Shown: positions 27,624 through 37,392 of the stretch, in pieces
How positions within the stretch are numbered: position 1 is the stretch's first letter
How the letters are laid out: each line of letters opens with the position of its first letter
Assembly: GCF_001434295.1 (NCBI RefSeq)
Contig: NZ_AZFA01000004.1
Span: 1-64,000 of the forward strand
Origin: Companilactobacillus versmoldensis DSM 14857 = KCTC 3814
GTDB lineage: Bacteria > Bacillota > Bacilli > Lactobacillales > Lactobacillaceae
DNA: 64,000 nucleotides
Direction: 5' to 3'
The notes under the pieces: generated by a model
The model's input: only the letters and a program-made list of their open reading frames with translations
What the model was told of the DNA's origin: nothing
Databases searched by the model: none
Made by a program: the position numbers and the translations under genes

Positions 27624-28889
27624 TTACTTGTAAAAAGTGTCATTTACCGCTTGCGTAATGGCAATTTTGACGTGGGCATATGAGAGTCCACCTTGAATAT
27701 AAAGTGAATATGGCGGACGGATAGGACCATCAGATGACAACTCAATAGTCGATCCTTCAGTAAAACTTCCTGAAGCCATAATAACTTCATCTTCATAACC
27801 ATCTTGGTGACTAGGGATCGGATCAACGAATGAATTTAATGGTGAATAGTGTTGGATGGCAGCACAAAACTTGATCATTGGATCGGGGTCACCAAATGAA
27901 ACTGTTTGGACGATATCAGTCCGTGGGGCATCCCATTTAGGTGAGACGTTCATTCCCATCTCCTCACACAAAGCAGCCGTAAAGACAGTGCCCTTCAATG
28001 CTTCACCAGTAGTATGAGGTGCTAAGAAAAAGCCTTGGTAAAAGTCACGCAAGTAACCCCAAGTAGCTCCCTCACCTTTTCCAGCTCCGGGAACAGTCAA
28101 CCGTGAGCCTGCTCCGTTGATCAAATCTTCCCGACCGACAATGTAGGCACCACTTTTGACGATACCTGCACCAGCATTTTTGTAAAGTGAACCAGCCATG
28201 ATGTCAGCACCATAAAAGGTTGGTTCCTCAAGTTCTGAAAATTCACCATAACAATTATCAACGAAAATAATGGCATTTGGTAAAATGCCTTTAACGAATT
28301 TGATCATTTGGGCGATTTTTTCAACCGTGAAACTATCTCGGACCGCATAACCACGAGATCTTTGAATTGCAACAACTTTGATCTTAGGATCAGCTTTCAG
28401 ATCCTTTTCAGCAGTTTGATAGTCGACTGAACCATCATCCAACAATTCAGTAGCTTTAAAATTGATACCGTAATCTTTCATCGTGCCTTGATTATCGCCA
28501 GCAATACCAATTACTTCCTGGATCGTGTCATAAGGCGTACCCGTCAAATAGTACAACGTATCTTGAGGACGCAACATACTGAATAAAGCAGTTGAGATGG
28601 CATGAGTCCCTGACGCAAATTGGGGCCGGACTAATGCATCATCTGTTTTGAAATAACCTGCATAAATTTTTTCAATCTTATCACGACCGATGTCATCGTA
28701 TCCATAACCAGTTGATGGGACAAGATCTTCTTCACCGACTTGATTTTCACGGAACAAGTTTAAAACCCGTTGCTGTGTATACAAGACCTGACGGTCGATC
28801 TCATCGATCTTTGGTTGGATCATTTTTTCTACTTTAGTGATTTTTTGACTTAGATCTTCTGGTAAATCTTCTTTCCATGACAGGGCCAT
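27624..28889 (-). CDS. YnbB-like PLP-dependent enzyme (methionine gamma-lyase/aluminum-resistance family)
   Basis: This 421-residue fold-type I PLP enzyme belongs to the family annotated as aluminum resistance protein or methionine gamma-lyase family protein (YnbB). Typical segments are STGYGYDDIGRDKIEKIYA, RPQFASGTHAISTALFSMLRP and the PLP-lysine region DIMAGSLYKNAGAGIV. It may cleave a sulfur amino acid, but the reaction is not established for the family. It follows the decarboxylase gene by 30 bases with no terminator between, so the two should be co-transcribed. Confidence 0.85.
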   Translation of the reverse strand: MALSWKEDLPEDLSQKITKVEKMIQPKIDEIDRQVLYTQQRVLNLFRENQVGEEDLVPSTGYGYDDIGRDKIEKIYAGYFKTDDALVRPQFASGTHAISTALFSMLRPQDTLYYLTGTPYDTIQEVIGIAGDNQGTMKDYGINFKATELLDDGSVDYQTAEKDLKADPKIKVVAIQRSRGYAVRDSFTVEKIAQMIKFVKGILPNAIIFVDNCYGEFSELEEPTFYGADIMAGSLYKNAGAGIVKSGAYIVGREDLINGAGSRLTVPGAGKGEGATWGYLRDFYQGFFLAPHTTGEALKGTVFTAALCEEMGMNVSPKWDAPRTDIVQTVSFGDPDPMIKFCAAIQHYSPLNSFVDPIPSHQDGYEDEVIMASGSFTEGSTIELSSDGPIRPPYSLYIQGGLSYAHVKIAITQAVNDTFYK

Positions 28890-28919
28890 GAATGAATCCC
28901 CCTTTAATTTAGTTCTATC

Positions 28920-31037
28920 TTAAATTCTGTTACTTGTTGCTTGCTCTTGCAAGACTTCTGCAGAAACTTTTAATTTTCCTTGCGAGTCTTTATTCCAATA
29001 GACGCCTTGGATCTCGGGTACGAAACCTGGGAATTTCTCAATGGCACCAATCAGGACTTCGAAATATTTTTGATCAATAGTCTGCCATTTTTCACCAGGA
29101 GCAACGATAAAAACACCCGGTGGATATGGTAAGGCTCCTTCAGCAGCCACTTGACCGACAACGTCGTTTAGTGAGATCAATTGGCTTTGGTTACGCATAA
29201 ATTTAGTGTCAGCAGCTTCTGGCGTCATTTGATATGACTGCATATTTGGTTTGGCAAACAATTGCTGCTGCAATTTGAATGTTTTATTTAAACTATAGTA
29301 TTCATGCATCTCCTGACATAACTGTTTCAAAGTGTAACCTTGATAGCGTTGTCCATAAGTCTTGGCTAAGTTTGGTAAAACTTTTTCCAACATAACGTCG
29401 TTATGGTAGGCTTCTTCAAATCTTAAGAAGGCTGCTAACAACTGGTCCAACTCGGCTTGAGAATCACCCAGTGTCAATAGGAACAGTAACGAATTCAAAT
29501 CATCTTTTGCGCGGATGATACCCTGTTCCATCAAATATTCTGCAACTACAGCGCCAGGGATACCAGTGGCTTGATAAGTACCATTTTCGATATCGATTCC
29601 TGGCGTTTGAACGGTTATCTTCATTGGATCAAGCATTGCTTGATCCATAGCTATTTTTTTGAAACCGTGCCAATTATCTTTAGGGTCAAATTGCCAATAT
29701 TTTGAATCAGTAGCTAACTGGTCATTTGGGATATCCAAATAGTTATCCGGCACCCAAGGTTTGAACAATTTAGATTCACATAACAATCTTTTACGCCATT
29801 CGATACCCATCCATAAGGTCTGGTCCCACCAAGTACGATTACCTTTGCCGGCAGTCACATAGGCATTGACAGATAATGAAGCATATATTGGATAAGAATA
29901 ACTTGAGGTGACGAATTTCAAGTATGCATTATTGAAGTGCTTATGATCAACATAACGGGTTTGGCCTTTCAAATGTGAATCTTTTTTTAAAATCTGAGAG
30001 GTTTGTGCCAAGCCTGCTTGCTGTTTATGCAACGATTGAGTCACTAAGATTCCAGGATCATCTGGTCCATATTCATACGACAAAGGAGACAGTTGTTCCA
30101 CAATGGGAACAAATTGTTCAAAGCCACCCCAATCACAATCAAATAATATGTAATCACATAATTGACCGATTTTATCAATGATCCATTTAGCGTTATAAAA
30201 CAAGCCATCATAGGTCTCTAATTGGAGGACAGCAAGTCGAAAAGGACGCTTAGCTTGCGCTTTTTCAGGGTCAACTTTAGCGATTTCAGCACGTAAATTG
30301 TCCTCATCAAAAAATTTTGGATCCATTTCACCAATCAACCCCAGTGGATTGCGATCCGTTGGTACATAAACCGGCTTGGCCCCACTCATTACGAGAGCAC
30401 TATTATAAAGTGATTTATGATTGTTGCGGTCAAATAGGACTAAATCATCTTTAGTTAACAAGGCACTAGCACAGATTGAATTAGCACTAGTCGTCCCATT
30501 AGTACAAAAATATACTTTGTCAGCATGATAAGTTTTGGCGGCTTTCTGTTCAACTGTCAACGGTGTACCTTCGTGAGTCATCGTATCGCCTAAAGAAGCC
30601 ACAGTGTCACTCGTATCAGCGAACATTAAATTTGAACCGAAAAAGCGGTCAAATACCACCCCAGCAGGATGCTTTTCATAATATTGACCGTTGTGATGTC
30701 CCGGCGTTGTAAAACTGATTGGCTTTTTTTTGGCAAAATCAATCAAATCAGTTAAAAATCCTGGGACCGTTCTTTGTTGATACTGCTGAATTTCTTTCTT
30801 GATCAGAGTCTGAGTTTTCAATTGATCACTCTTTGGTGAAATCTTGATCACTGGTACATCCAAACCAGAATTTTGTTGTAACTTCTCAATTAAGTTGATG
30901 GCTGCATCGTTATGGTCTTTGACTACGATTGCGGCCAATTCGGCTAAATCGGTCGAATCCGACAAGTTAACTGTTTCGTATCCAGCTGGTAAAAAATTGT
31001 TGACGTTATTATCGACGGCTATTTTCAGAAAATCCAT
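28920..31037 (-). CDS. Orn/Lys/Arg decarboxylase family protein, probably ornithine decarboxylase
   Basis: This 705-residue PLP enzyme has the three-part plan of bacterial inducible decarboxylases: an N-terminal wing (about 1-100), a catalytic core with TPGHHNGQYYEKHPAG, SLGDTMTHEGTPLTVEQKAAK, FCTNGTTSANS and the PLP lysine in VTQSLHKQQAGLAQ, and a C-terminal domain. Size and sequence favour ornithine decarboxylase (SpeC/SpeF group) making putrescine, which consumes a proton and helps acid tolerance. Lysine decarboxylase cannot be excluded. GGAGG precedes the ATG. The divergent permease gene, the probable exchanger, is frameshifted. Confidence 0.82.
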   Translation of the reverse strand: MDFLKIAVDNNVNNFLPAGYETVNLSDSTDLAELAAIVVKDHNDAAINLIEKLQQNSGLDVPVIKISPKSDQLKTQTLIKKEIQQYQQRTVPGFLTDLIDFAKKKPISFTTPGHHNGQYYEKHPAGVVFDRFFGSNLMFADTSDTVASLGDTMTHEGTPLTVEQKAAKTYHADKVYFCTNGTTSANSICASALLTKDDLVLFDRNNHKSLYNSALVMSGAKPVYVPTDRNPLGLIGEMDPKFFDEDNLRAEIAKVDPEKAQAKRPFRLAVLQLETYDGLFYNAKWIIDKIGQLCDYILFDCDWGGFEQFVPIVEQLSPLSYEYGPDDPGILVTQSLHKQQAGLAQTSQILKKDSHLKGQTRYVDHKHFNNAYLKFVTSSYSYPIYASLSVNAYVTAGKGNRTWWDQTLWMGIEWRKRLLCESKLFKPWVPDNYLDIPNDQLATDSKYWQFDPKDNWHGFKKIAMDQAMLDPMKITVQTPGIDIENGTYQATGIPGAVVAEYLMEQGIIRAKDDLNSLLFLLTLGDSQAELDQLLAAFLRFEEAYHNDVMLEKVLPNLAKTYGQRYQGYTLKQLCQEMHEYYSLNKTFKLQQQLFAKPNMQSYQMTPEAADTKFMRNQSQLISLNDVVGQVAAEGALPYPPGVFIVAPGEKWQTIDQKYFEVLIGAIEKFPGFVPEIQGVYWNKDSQGKLKVSAEVLQEQATSNRI

Positions 31038-31155
31038 TTTTCCTCCAATGTTATGGTAAATTTGTTTTAGTAACTATTTTAAAAGACTTATTTTTATTCA
31101 CAATAAATTTTTTCTTTGCAAATAGCATTATCTGTGACACAATATTACAGTTTTG

Positions 31156-31185
31156 ATTATATAGATTTATTGAGGTAATAGACAA
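31156..31185 (-). promoter_or_regulatory. promoter of the decarboxylase operon
   Basis: On the minus strand TTGTCT (31185-31180), an 18-base spacer and TATAAT (31161-31156) are found. This leaves a 5' leader of about 110 bases before the decarboxylase ATG. Confidence 0.6.
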
Positions 31186-31279
31186 GTGAAAGTAAATAGT
31201 TCTTTGTTAACGTTGAAACCTCCTAATTATTAAGATTTCAGAAAAGAAAGTTTTTTAGATAATTTGGGGGAATTTTACA

Positions 31280-32726
31280 TTGGAATCTTTAGAGCCAAAA
31301 AAAACATTATTTAAGTTGGCCGGTCATTGCCTTGATCGACTTCGTAACGATTATTAGTTTCGAAAATATTTTTTATCCGTTTCAAAATCAGGGACTTTCC
31401 GTGGTCATTTCCTGGATTTTCCTGTTGTTTGCTTACGTTATTCCGTATGAATTGATCGTTAGTCAAATGAGTTTGACTTTTGATAATCAATCCGGTGGAC
31501 TTGCCTCTTGGGTGCGCCGTGGGAGTAACGACACTTTGGGTTACTGGACTTCTTGGATGTATTGGGTACAAAGTGTCCCTTATATCGTTGATGTTTCTAA
31601 CTCGGTGATTGTTTCCTTCAGTTGGATGTTTTTGGGAAACAACACGCTCGACAAAAGAATGTCGACTTTCTGGTTCGGTATGTTAACTTTTGCCATTATT
31701 TTAATTTTTATTTTGCTCGAGAATGTTTTCAAAAATTCTTTAGAGATCCTATCACTTGTCGGTGGTGGTGCAATGTTCGTTATGTCAGTCTTGTTCGTCT
31801 TATTAGCTGGATATGCTGTGATGAACGGTGCACCGATTGCAACACAACCATTCAACTGGGGTTCGTTCATGCCTAACTTCAGTTTGAAATACTTTTCGAC
31901 TACCGGATTGCTGATCTTTGCTATGTCGGGTGCTGAATTGGCAGCTCCTTACATCGTTCAAATGCGTGATCCTAAACATGAGTTCCCTAAGGCTATGTGG
32001 TTATTAGCTTTGATGACTGCCTTTTTAACCATCTTCGGGACCTTGGCTCTGTCGATGTTCTTTAATGCCAACCATATCCCACATGACTTCAAGATGAATG
32101 GTCCCTACTACGCCTTTAGTTTATTAGGTCAAAGTTTAGGACTGGGAAAAATATTGATGTACATCTTTGCTGTTGTCCAAGCTATTTTTATGATGGCTCA
32201 ATTAGCTGTCTTACTTGACGCTTCTAGTCGAGTCTTTGCCGGTGATGTTGCTGACAACTTCATACCTAAATGGATGACGAAGAAAAACAAAAATGGCCGT
32301 CCTGTCCACAGTTACATGATGACTTCCGGATTGAGTTTATTCCTACTATTATTGACCGGTACCTTACCCAATATCAACACAATTTATAATTGGTTGTTGA
32401 ACATCAACGGTATTATCTCACCTTATATGACCTGTTGGGTCTTCTTCGCCTTCTTGGCCGTTCGTTGGCAACAAAAGAAATTCCACTCCGATTATACATT
32501 TATCAAAAATCGGACCGGGGCTTTGTTAGTCGGTGGTTGGTGCCTGCTATTCACCTTTGTCTGCGCCACTTTGGGGTTCATCCCTCAGGAAGCAGACTTT
32601 GGGACAAAAGCTTTTGATCAACAACTGTTGATGAACATCATCACAGTTATCGTCTTGTTTGGACTAGGTTTCATCATGCCGATGATCAGAAAACACGAAA
32701 AGAAAAACGAATTATCAGAAATCTAA
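31280..32726 (+). pseudogene. APC-family amino acid permease (YjeM/antiporter-like) with N-terminal frameshift
   Basis: The expected start is TTG at 31280, eight bases after GGGGGAA. It reads LESLEPKKTLFKLA and then loses frame, while the rest of the transporter (from IDFVTIISFENIFYPF) continues in the +1 frame. The interval is one base over a multiple of three, and an extra G in GGCCGGTC (31319-31325) explains it. The remaining 464 residues hold eleven or more membrane segments and resemble YjeM and glutamate/GABA-type antiporters. It is divergent from the decarboxylase gene, so amino acid/amine exchange is a reasonable guess. Initiation at the internal TTG (31332) would remove part of helix 1. 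Confidence 0.75.
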
Positions 32727-32763
32727 AAAATGCTCAGCCGTTAAATTGCGACTGAGCATTTTG
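32725..32763 (+). terminator. terminator between the permease and phosphodiesterase genes
   Basis: AAATGCTCAG pairs with CTGAGCATTT, with A and T flanks. It serves two convergent genes. Confidence 0.8.
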
Positions 32764-32776
32764 CTATACTTTAGAA

Positions 32777-33610
32777 TCATCGATTTTGATCGATGAAACT
32801 TGTTGAAGGAATATTGATCTTTGCCACGACGGCTTGTCCAGACAATAAAGTCTTTTTTTCAACTCCGACTTCCCCTTGGTCGAAAGTAATAATGTCATAA
32901 CTAGTCGCATCTGAAATAAAATGCTGACTCTCATCATCACAATTTATATGATAAGCAGCTGAATCAGCCGTACTGAATAAGACACCTTCATTTTGAAAAG
33001 CTGTTTCAAAATGAATATGTCCTGAAAATACTCCTTTGACCTCTGTACCCTTGATTGTATTAAAAAAATCGGCCCCATCTTGTAAAATGCCGTACCGCAT
33101 ATGTTTAAGACCAGGACCATCCAGTGGATGGTGTAGAAAGACGACTGCCGGTTTTTCAGGAGCATCAGCTAAATTATCCTTAAGCCAGATTAATTGCTCG
33201 ACGCCTAGGCATCCTTCTTCATGGTCAGTCGACTTACTATCTAAGAAATAAATATCTAACCCTGGTGTATTGACCAGATAGTAGTATTTATCACGAGGCA
33301 CCTCTTTTAAATAGCCTTTAAAAAAGTTAGCCGTTCGATCATGATTACCCAAAATAACGTTAATAGGAATATTTAAACAGTCGATTTTAGAACTGATCAA
33401 TTCGGAAAAATTCTGATAATCTTTTTCTGTTCCTTGATGGATCAAATCTCCCGTAATGACAATCATGTCAGGTCGATGTTTTAACAGACTTATATCTTTA
33501 AAAATATTGTTCAATTTGATCAATGGATCAATTTGCTGATTATTTGCCGCCTCTTCCCCAGATGGTGTCAAATGTGTATCAGTGATTTGAACGATTTCAT
33601 ATTTACTCAT
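32777..33610 (-). CDS. metallophosphoesterase of the CpdA/Icc cyclic nucleotide phosphodiesterase family
   Basis: This 277-residue protein has the calcineurin-like metal-binding motifs in order: QITDTHL near residue 8, VITGDLIHQG, ILGNHD and then FLHHPLDG and FSGHIHFE. CpdA-type enzymes hydrolyse 3',5'-cyclic nucleotides, but relatives also act on other phosphodiesters, so the substrate is not certain. It is cytoplasmic, with no signal peptide. It converges on the permease gene. Confidence 0.82.
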   Translation of the reverse strand: MSKYEIVQITDTHLTPSGEEAANNQQIDPLIKLNNIFKDISLLKHRPDMIVITGDLIHQGTEKDYQNFSELISSKIDCLNIPINVILGNHDRTANFFKGYLKEVPRDKYYYLVNTPGLDIYFLDSKSTDHEEGCLGVEQLIWLKDNLADAPEKPAVVFLHHPLDGPGLKHMRYGILQDGADFFNTIKGTEVKGVFSGHIHFETAFQNEGVLFSTADSAAYHINCDDESQHFISDATSYDIITFDQGEVGVEKKTLLSGQAVVAKINIPSTSFIDQNR

Positions 33611-33932
33611 AGCTCTCCCACACTATATAGTGCTTTTCCCCTAAAATTAATTCAAATATTGTTTAGATAATAATATTCAATGTTTGTCTAAATCCCCTAG
33701 AATAACTTGGGCCCTTGATACTACGGGGCTAAGTTAAATCAATCACAAACTATCTAGATATTTCCCCAAGCATTTTACAATGAACTTATAACTAGATAAT
33801 GAGTTGATACTTGAATTAAAGCAAACTTTAACTGTTTTTGTCAATAAAAACACTACTCAAAAGTGTTGCCATTAAGGTATTTATATTGAGTAGTTTTTAT
33901 TTTATGGCTAAAGCATTCTTTATGCTATATCA

Positions 33933-33946
33933 GTTCATTTATGAAC
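33933..33946. promoter_or_regulatory. palindromic operator candidate upstream of the MFS gene
   Basis: GTTCAT-TT-ATGAAC is a perfect inverted repeat about 160 bases before the exporter start. The cognate regulator is not visible in the window. Confidence 0.35.
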
Positions 33947-34056
33947 GAATATAACATATAGTATATTTTGCTATCTTTTCTGTTTTTAATAATGTATACT
34001 AGCTCGCTAGACGCACTTTTCCGTCACTTATTAGATAAGATCATCTCTGATCAATT

Positions 34057-34084
34057 ATCACCGGTCAACGGTGGTATTTTTTTT
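34057..34084 (+). terminator. attenuator-like terminator in the MFS leader
   Basis: ATCACCG-GTCAA-CGGTGGT forms a 7-bp stem followed by ATTTTTTTT. It lies only about nine bases before AAGGAGG and 22 before the start ATG, so it would end transcription before the gene unless overcome. It lies inside an open frame (ATG at 33992) that is in phase with the exporter. Confidence 0.55.
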
Positions 34085-34105
34085 GGTCAAACTAAGGAGG
34101 CAAAA

Positions 34106-35287
34106 ATGAAGAATAAAAGATCAATCTATATTTTAGTATTCAGTAACTTTTTAATTTGTTTGGGTATTGGATTAGTGATTCCAGTCACCCCGTTTATTAA
34201 AAACGAATTTCACTATACAACATCTAATATGGGGGTCATGACTTCACTTTTTGCCTTGGCTCAATTTATCGCTTCACCAATCGTCGGACGAATTTCCGAT
34301 CGATTGGGAAGAAAACCAATCATTGTTGGTGGGTTATTCATTTATATGATCTCTGAGATCATCTTTGCATTGGCAACAAGTTTGCCACTATTCAACTTAT
34401 CACGACTGATTGGTGGACTATCTGCTGCCATGGTCGTACCAACTTCAATGGCTTTAGCTTCTGATTTAACTTCTCTAAAAGAACGGGCTAAAGTTATTGG
34501 ATGGTTGTCTGCCGCTTTCAGTGGTGGACTTATCTTAGGACCTGGTATCGGCGGTATGTTAGCTAATATTGACTATAAGACTCCTTTCTGGTTTGCAGCT
34601 GCTCTAGGCTTAATCAGTGCTATCTTTACGCAAATATTCCTGAAAGATGCCAATCAAGCTGTTCTAGAAGAAGATATCAAAAAATCTGAAGCCAAGCGAG
34701 CTGGCTCATATCGCTCAATCATGACCGTGCCACTGCTGATCCTATTTGCCATGATCCTCGTGTCATCGTTTGGACTACAAGGATTTGAAAGTATCTATAG
34801 TATTTATGTCAACCAAGTTTTCAATTTCGGCATTGGAACCATCGCCCTAGTATTGACCTTGAACGGGATTATTTCTTTGATCCTTCAAGTCAGCTTCTTC
34901 AACTGGTTTGTTGAAAAAATTGGTGAGATCCGTCTGATTGGTTACTGTTTCTTCCTAAGTGCGGCATCAGTTGCATGGATCTTGTTCGCCAGAGGAAAAA
35001 TTGAAGTTATCATCGCAACTCTGATTATTTTCTCATCCTTTGATCTCTTGCGTCCGGCCATCACAACGCTTTTGACTAAGGCTGGTAAGGCTAATCAGCA
35101 AGGCTTGATCAACGGAATGAATATGTCATTGACTTCTATCGGTAATATCGTTGGACCATTAATGTCTGGTGCATTGATGGACTGGAACCCACATTCTCCA
35201 TATACTGTCGTCGCAGTAATCTTGACCTTATCGTTCATTTTCACTTTTATTGTTAGAAAATTCCCAGTCATCAACGTAGAAGACTAA
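34106..35287 (+). CDS. MFS multidrug-type efflux transporter
   Basis: This 393-residue protein has twelve predicted membrane segments and MFS motif A (GRISDRLGRKPIIVGG) between helices 2 and 3, plus the drug:H+ antiporter-1 segment GLILGPGIGGMLA in helix 5. It belongs with NorA/Blt/TetA-like exporters; the drugs are unknown. The start at 34106 follows AAGGAGGCAAAA. The same frame is open upstream to 33968, but that part overlaps a terminator hairpin and is more likely leader. Confidence 0.85.
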   Translation: MKNKRSIYILVFSNFLICLGIGLVIPVTPFIKNEFHYTTSNMGVMTSLFALAQFIASPIVGRISDRLGRKPIIVGGLFIYMISEIIFALATSLPLFNLSRLIGGLSAAMVVPTSMALASDLTSLKERAKVIGWLSAAFSGGLILGPGIGGMLANIDYKTPFWFAAALGLISAIFTQIFLKDANQAVLEEDIKKSEAKRAGSYRSIMTVPLLILFAMILVSSFGLQGFESIYSIYVNQVFNFGIGTIALVLTLNGIISLILQVSFFNWFVEKIGEIRLIGYCFFLSAASVAWILFARGKIEVIIATLIIFSSFDLLRPAITTLLTKAGKANQQGLINGMNMSLTSIGNIVGPLMSGALMDWNPHSPYTVVAVILTLSFIFTFIVRKFPVINVED

Positions 35288-35302
35288 ATTTTTTAAATGT
35301 GC

Positions 35303-35404
35303 TAAGATATCAATAATTGAATTAACACCGCCGGGTGTCATTAAACTAGTATTCCAAATAATTCCATTAGGCCAATGAAGGGATTATTGGGGATACTTTT
35401 TTTT
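35303..35404 (+). promoter_or_regulatory. probable guanidine-IV (mepA-type) riboswitch with terminator
   Basis: The leader has hairpin P1 ACACC-GCCG-GGTGT (35325-35338) and a second, longer hairpin (35353-35392, CCAAATAATTCC with GGGATTATTGGG). The loop of the second contains GGC, able to kiss the GCC in the P1 loop, and a T-run follows (35397-35404). This layout, together with the guanidinium-exporter-like gene directly downstream, matches guanidine-IV riboswitches as I know them. A possible extended -10 is TGCTAAGAT (35300-35308). The class call is by eye; the attenuator itself is clear. Confidence 0.6.
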
Positions 35405-35418
35405 CGGAGGAAAATATT

Positions 35419-35739
35419 ATGAATTGGATCTATTTGATCATTGCTGGACTATTTGAAGTAGTTTGGGCCACGACTATGAAATTGAGCCATGGATTTTCGA
35501 AATGGGATTGGGCAATTGCCACCGTTATCGGAATGATTGCCAGTTTCTTTTTCTTAGCGAAAGCTACCAGAACTCTGCCATTGTCTTTGGCTTATCCGAT
35601 CTGGACCGGCATTGGAGCTGTGGGATCGATCATTATGGGAGTAACACTTTTTGGTGACAAGATACCTGGGATAACTTGGGTCTTTATTGCCCTACTATTG
35701 ATCAGTATTATTGGGATAAAAATGACTACCTCAGCTTAA
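35419..35739 (+). CDS. gdx: SMR-family exporter of the Gdx/SugE (guanidinium) type
   Basis: This 106-residue protein has four membrane helices. It carries the Gdx/SugE features rather than those of EmrE: LFEVVWATTMKLSHGFS in helix 1 with the essential Glu13, and LPLSLAYPIWTGIGAVGS in helix 3. Gdx proteins export guanidinium in exchange for protons. The ribosome binding site CGGAGGAAAA follows directly after the terminator of the leader, so the switch controls this gene alone. Activity on quaternary ammonium drugs is possible for the wider family. Confidence 0.82.
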   Translation: MNWIYLIIAGLFEVVWATTMKLSHGFSKWDWAIATVIGMIASFFFLAKATRTLPLSLAYPIWTGIGAVGSIIMGVTLFGDKIPGITWVFIALLLISIIGIKMTTSA

Positions 35740-35786
35740 AATCTGCAAGCAAAATATAATTGATTTAAAAAATTGTACCTAAATCA

Positions 35787-35825
35787 AATAAAGCAGTCAC
35801 TTTAAAAAGTGGCTGCTTTATTTTT
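35787..35825 (-). terminator. terminator between the SMR gene and gdhA
   Basis: AATAAAGCAGTCACTTT pairs with AAAGTGGCTGCTTTATT, with A and T runs on both sides. Convergent genes share it. Confidence 0.85.
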
Positions 35826-35841
35826 ATCTAAAATTTTTAAT

Positions 35842-37218
<1,377 letters not shown>

Positions 37219-37318
37219 CTACGTATTTAACAAAAATATTAAATATCTAGATTGGTGTTATTATAGCACTTTATTAAAACAAATGACTTATAATTAGAAA
37301 AAAATTAATTCGCGAAAG

Positions 37319-37347
37319 TTGACACCGTGTCATCTTTCGACTATGAT
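37319..37347 (+). promoter_or_regulatory. promoter of the TetR-ABC operon with operator 1
   Basis: TTGACA (37319-37324), a 17-base spacer and TATGAT (37342-37347) form a near-consensus promoter. The palindrome TGACAC-C-GTGTCA (37320-37332) overlaps the -35, a classic repressor position. Confidence 0.8.
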
Positions 37348-37361
37348 ACAAATAAATCAAT

Positions 37362-37380
37362 AAGTGACACTGTGTCACTT
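37362..37380. promoter_or_regulatory. operator 2 of the TetR-ABC operon
   Basis: AAGTGACAC-T-GTGTCACTT is a perfect 19-base palindrome sharing the TGACAC/GTGTCA core with operator 1. It is centred 45 bases downstream of it, between the promoter and the ribosome binding site. The encoded TetR protein is the likely ligand. Confidence 0.8.
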
Positions 37381-37392
37381 TTGGAGGATGAC

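Larger units (their letters stand above)
33611..34105. other. structured intergenic region ahead of the MFS exporter gene
   Basis: About 495 bases between divergent genes. It holds a terminator-like hairpin CTACTCAA/TTGAGTAG (33853-33893) with T-rich flanks on both strands, a hairpin AGCAT/ATGCT (33911-33925), a palindrome GTTCAT-TT-ATGAAC (33933-33946), and an internal terminator (34057-34084) just before the exporter ribosome binding site. A plus-strand TTTACA-N17-TAATGA near 33776-33804 could start an RNA of about 90 bases that ends at the first hairpin. Confidence 0.4.
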
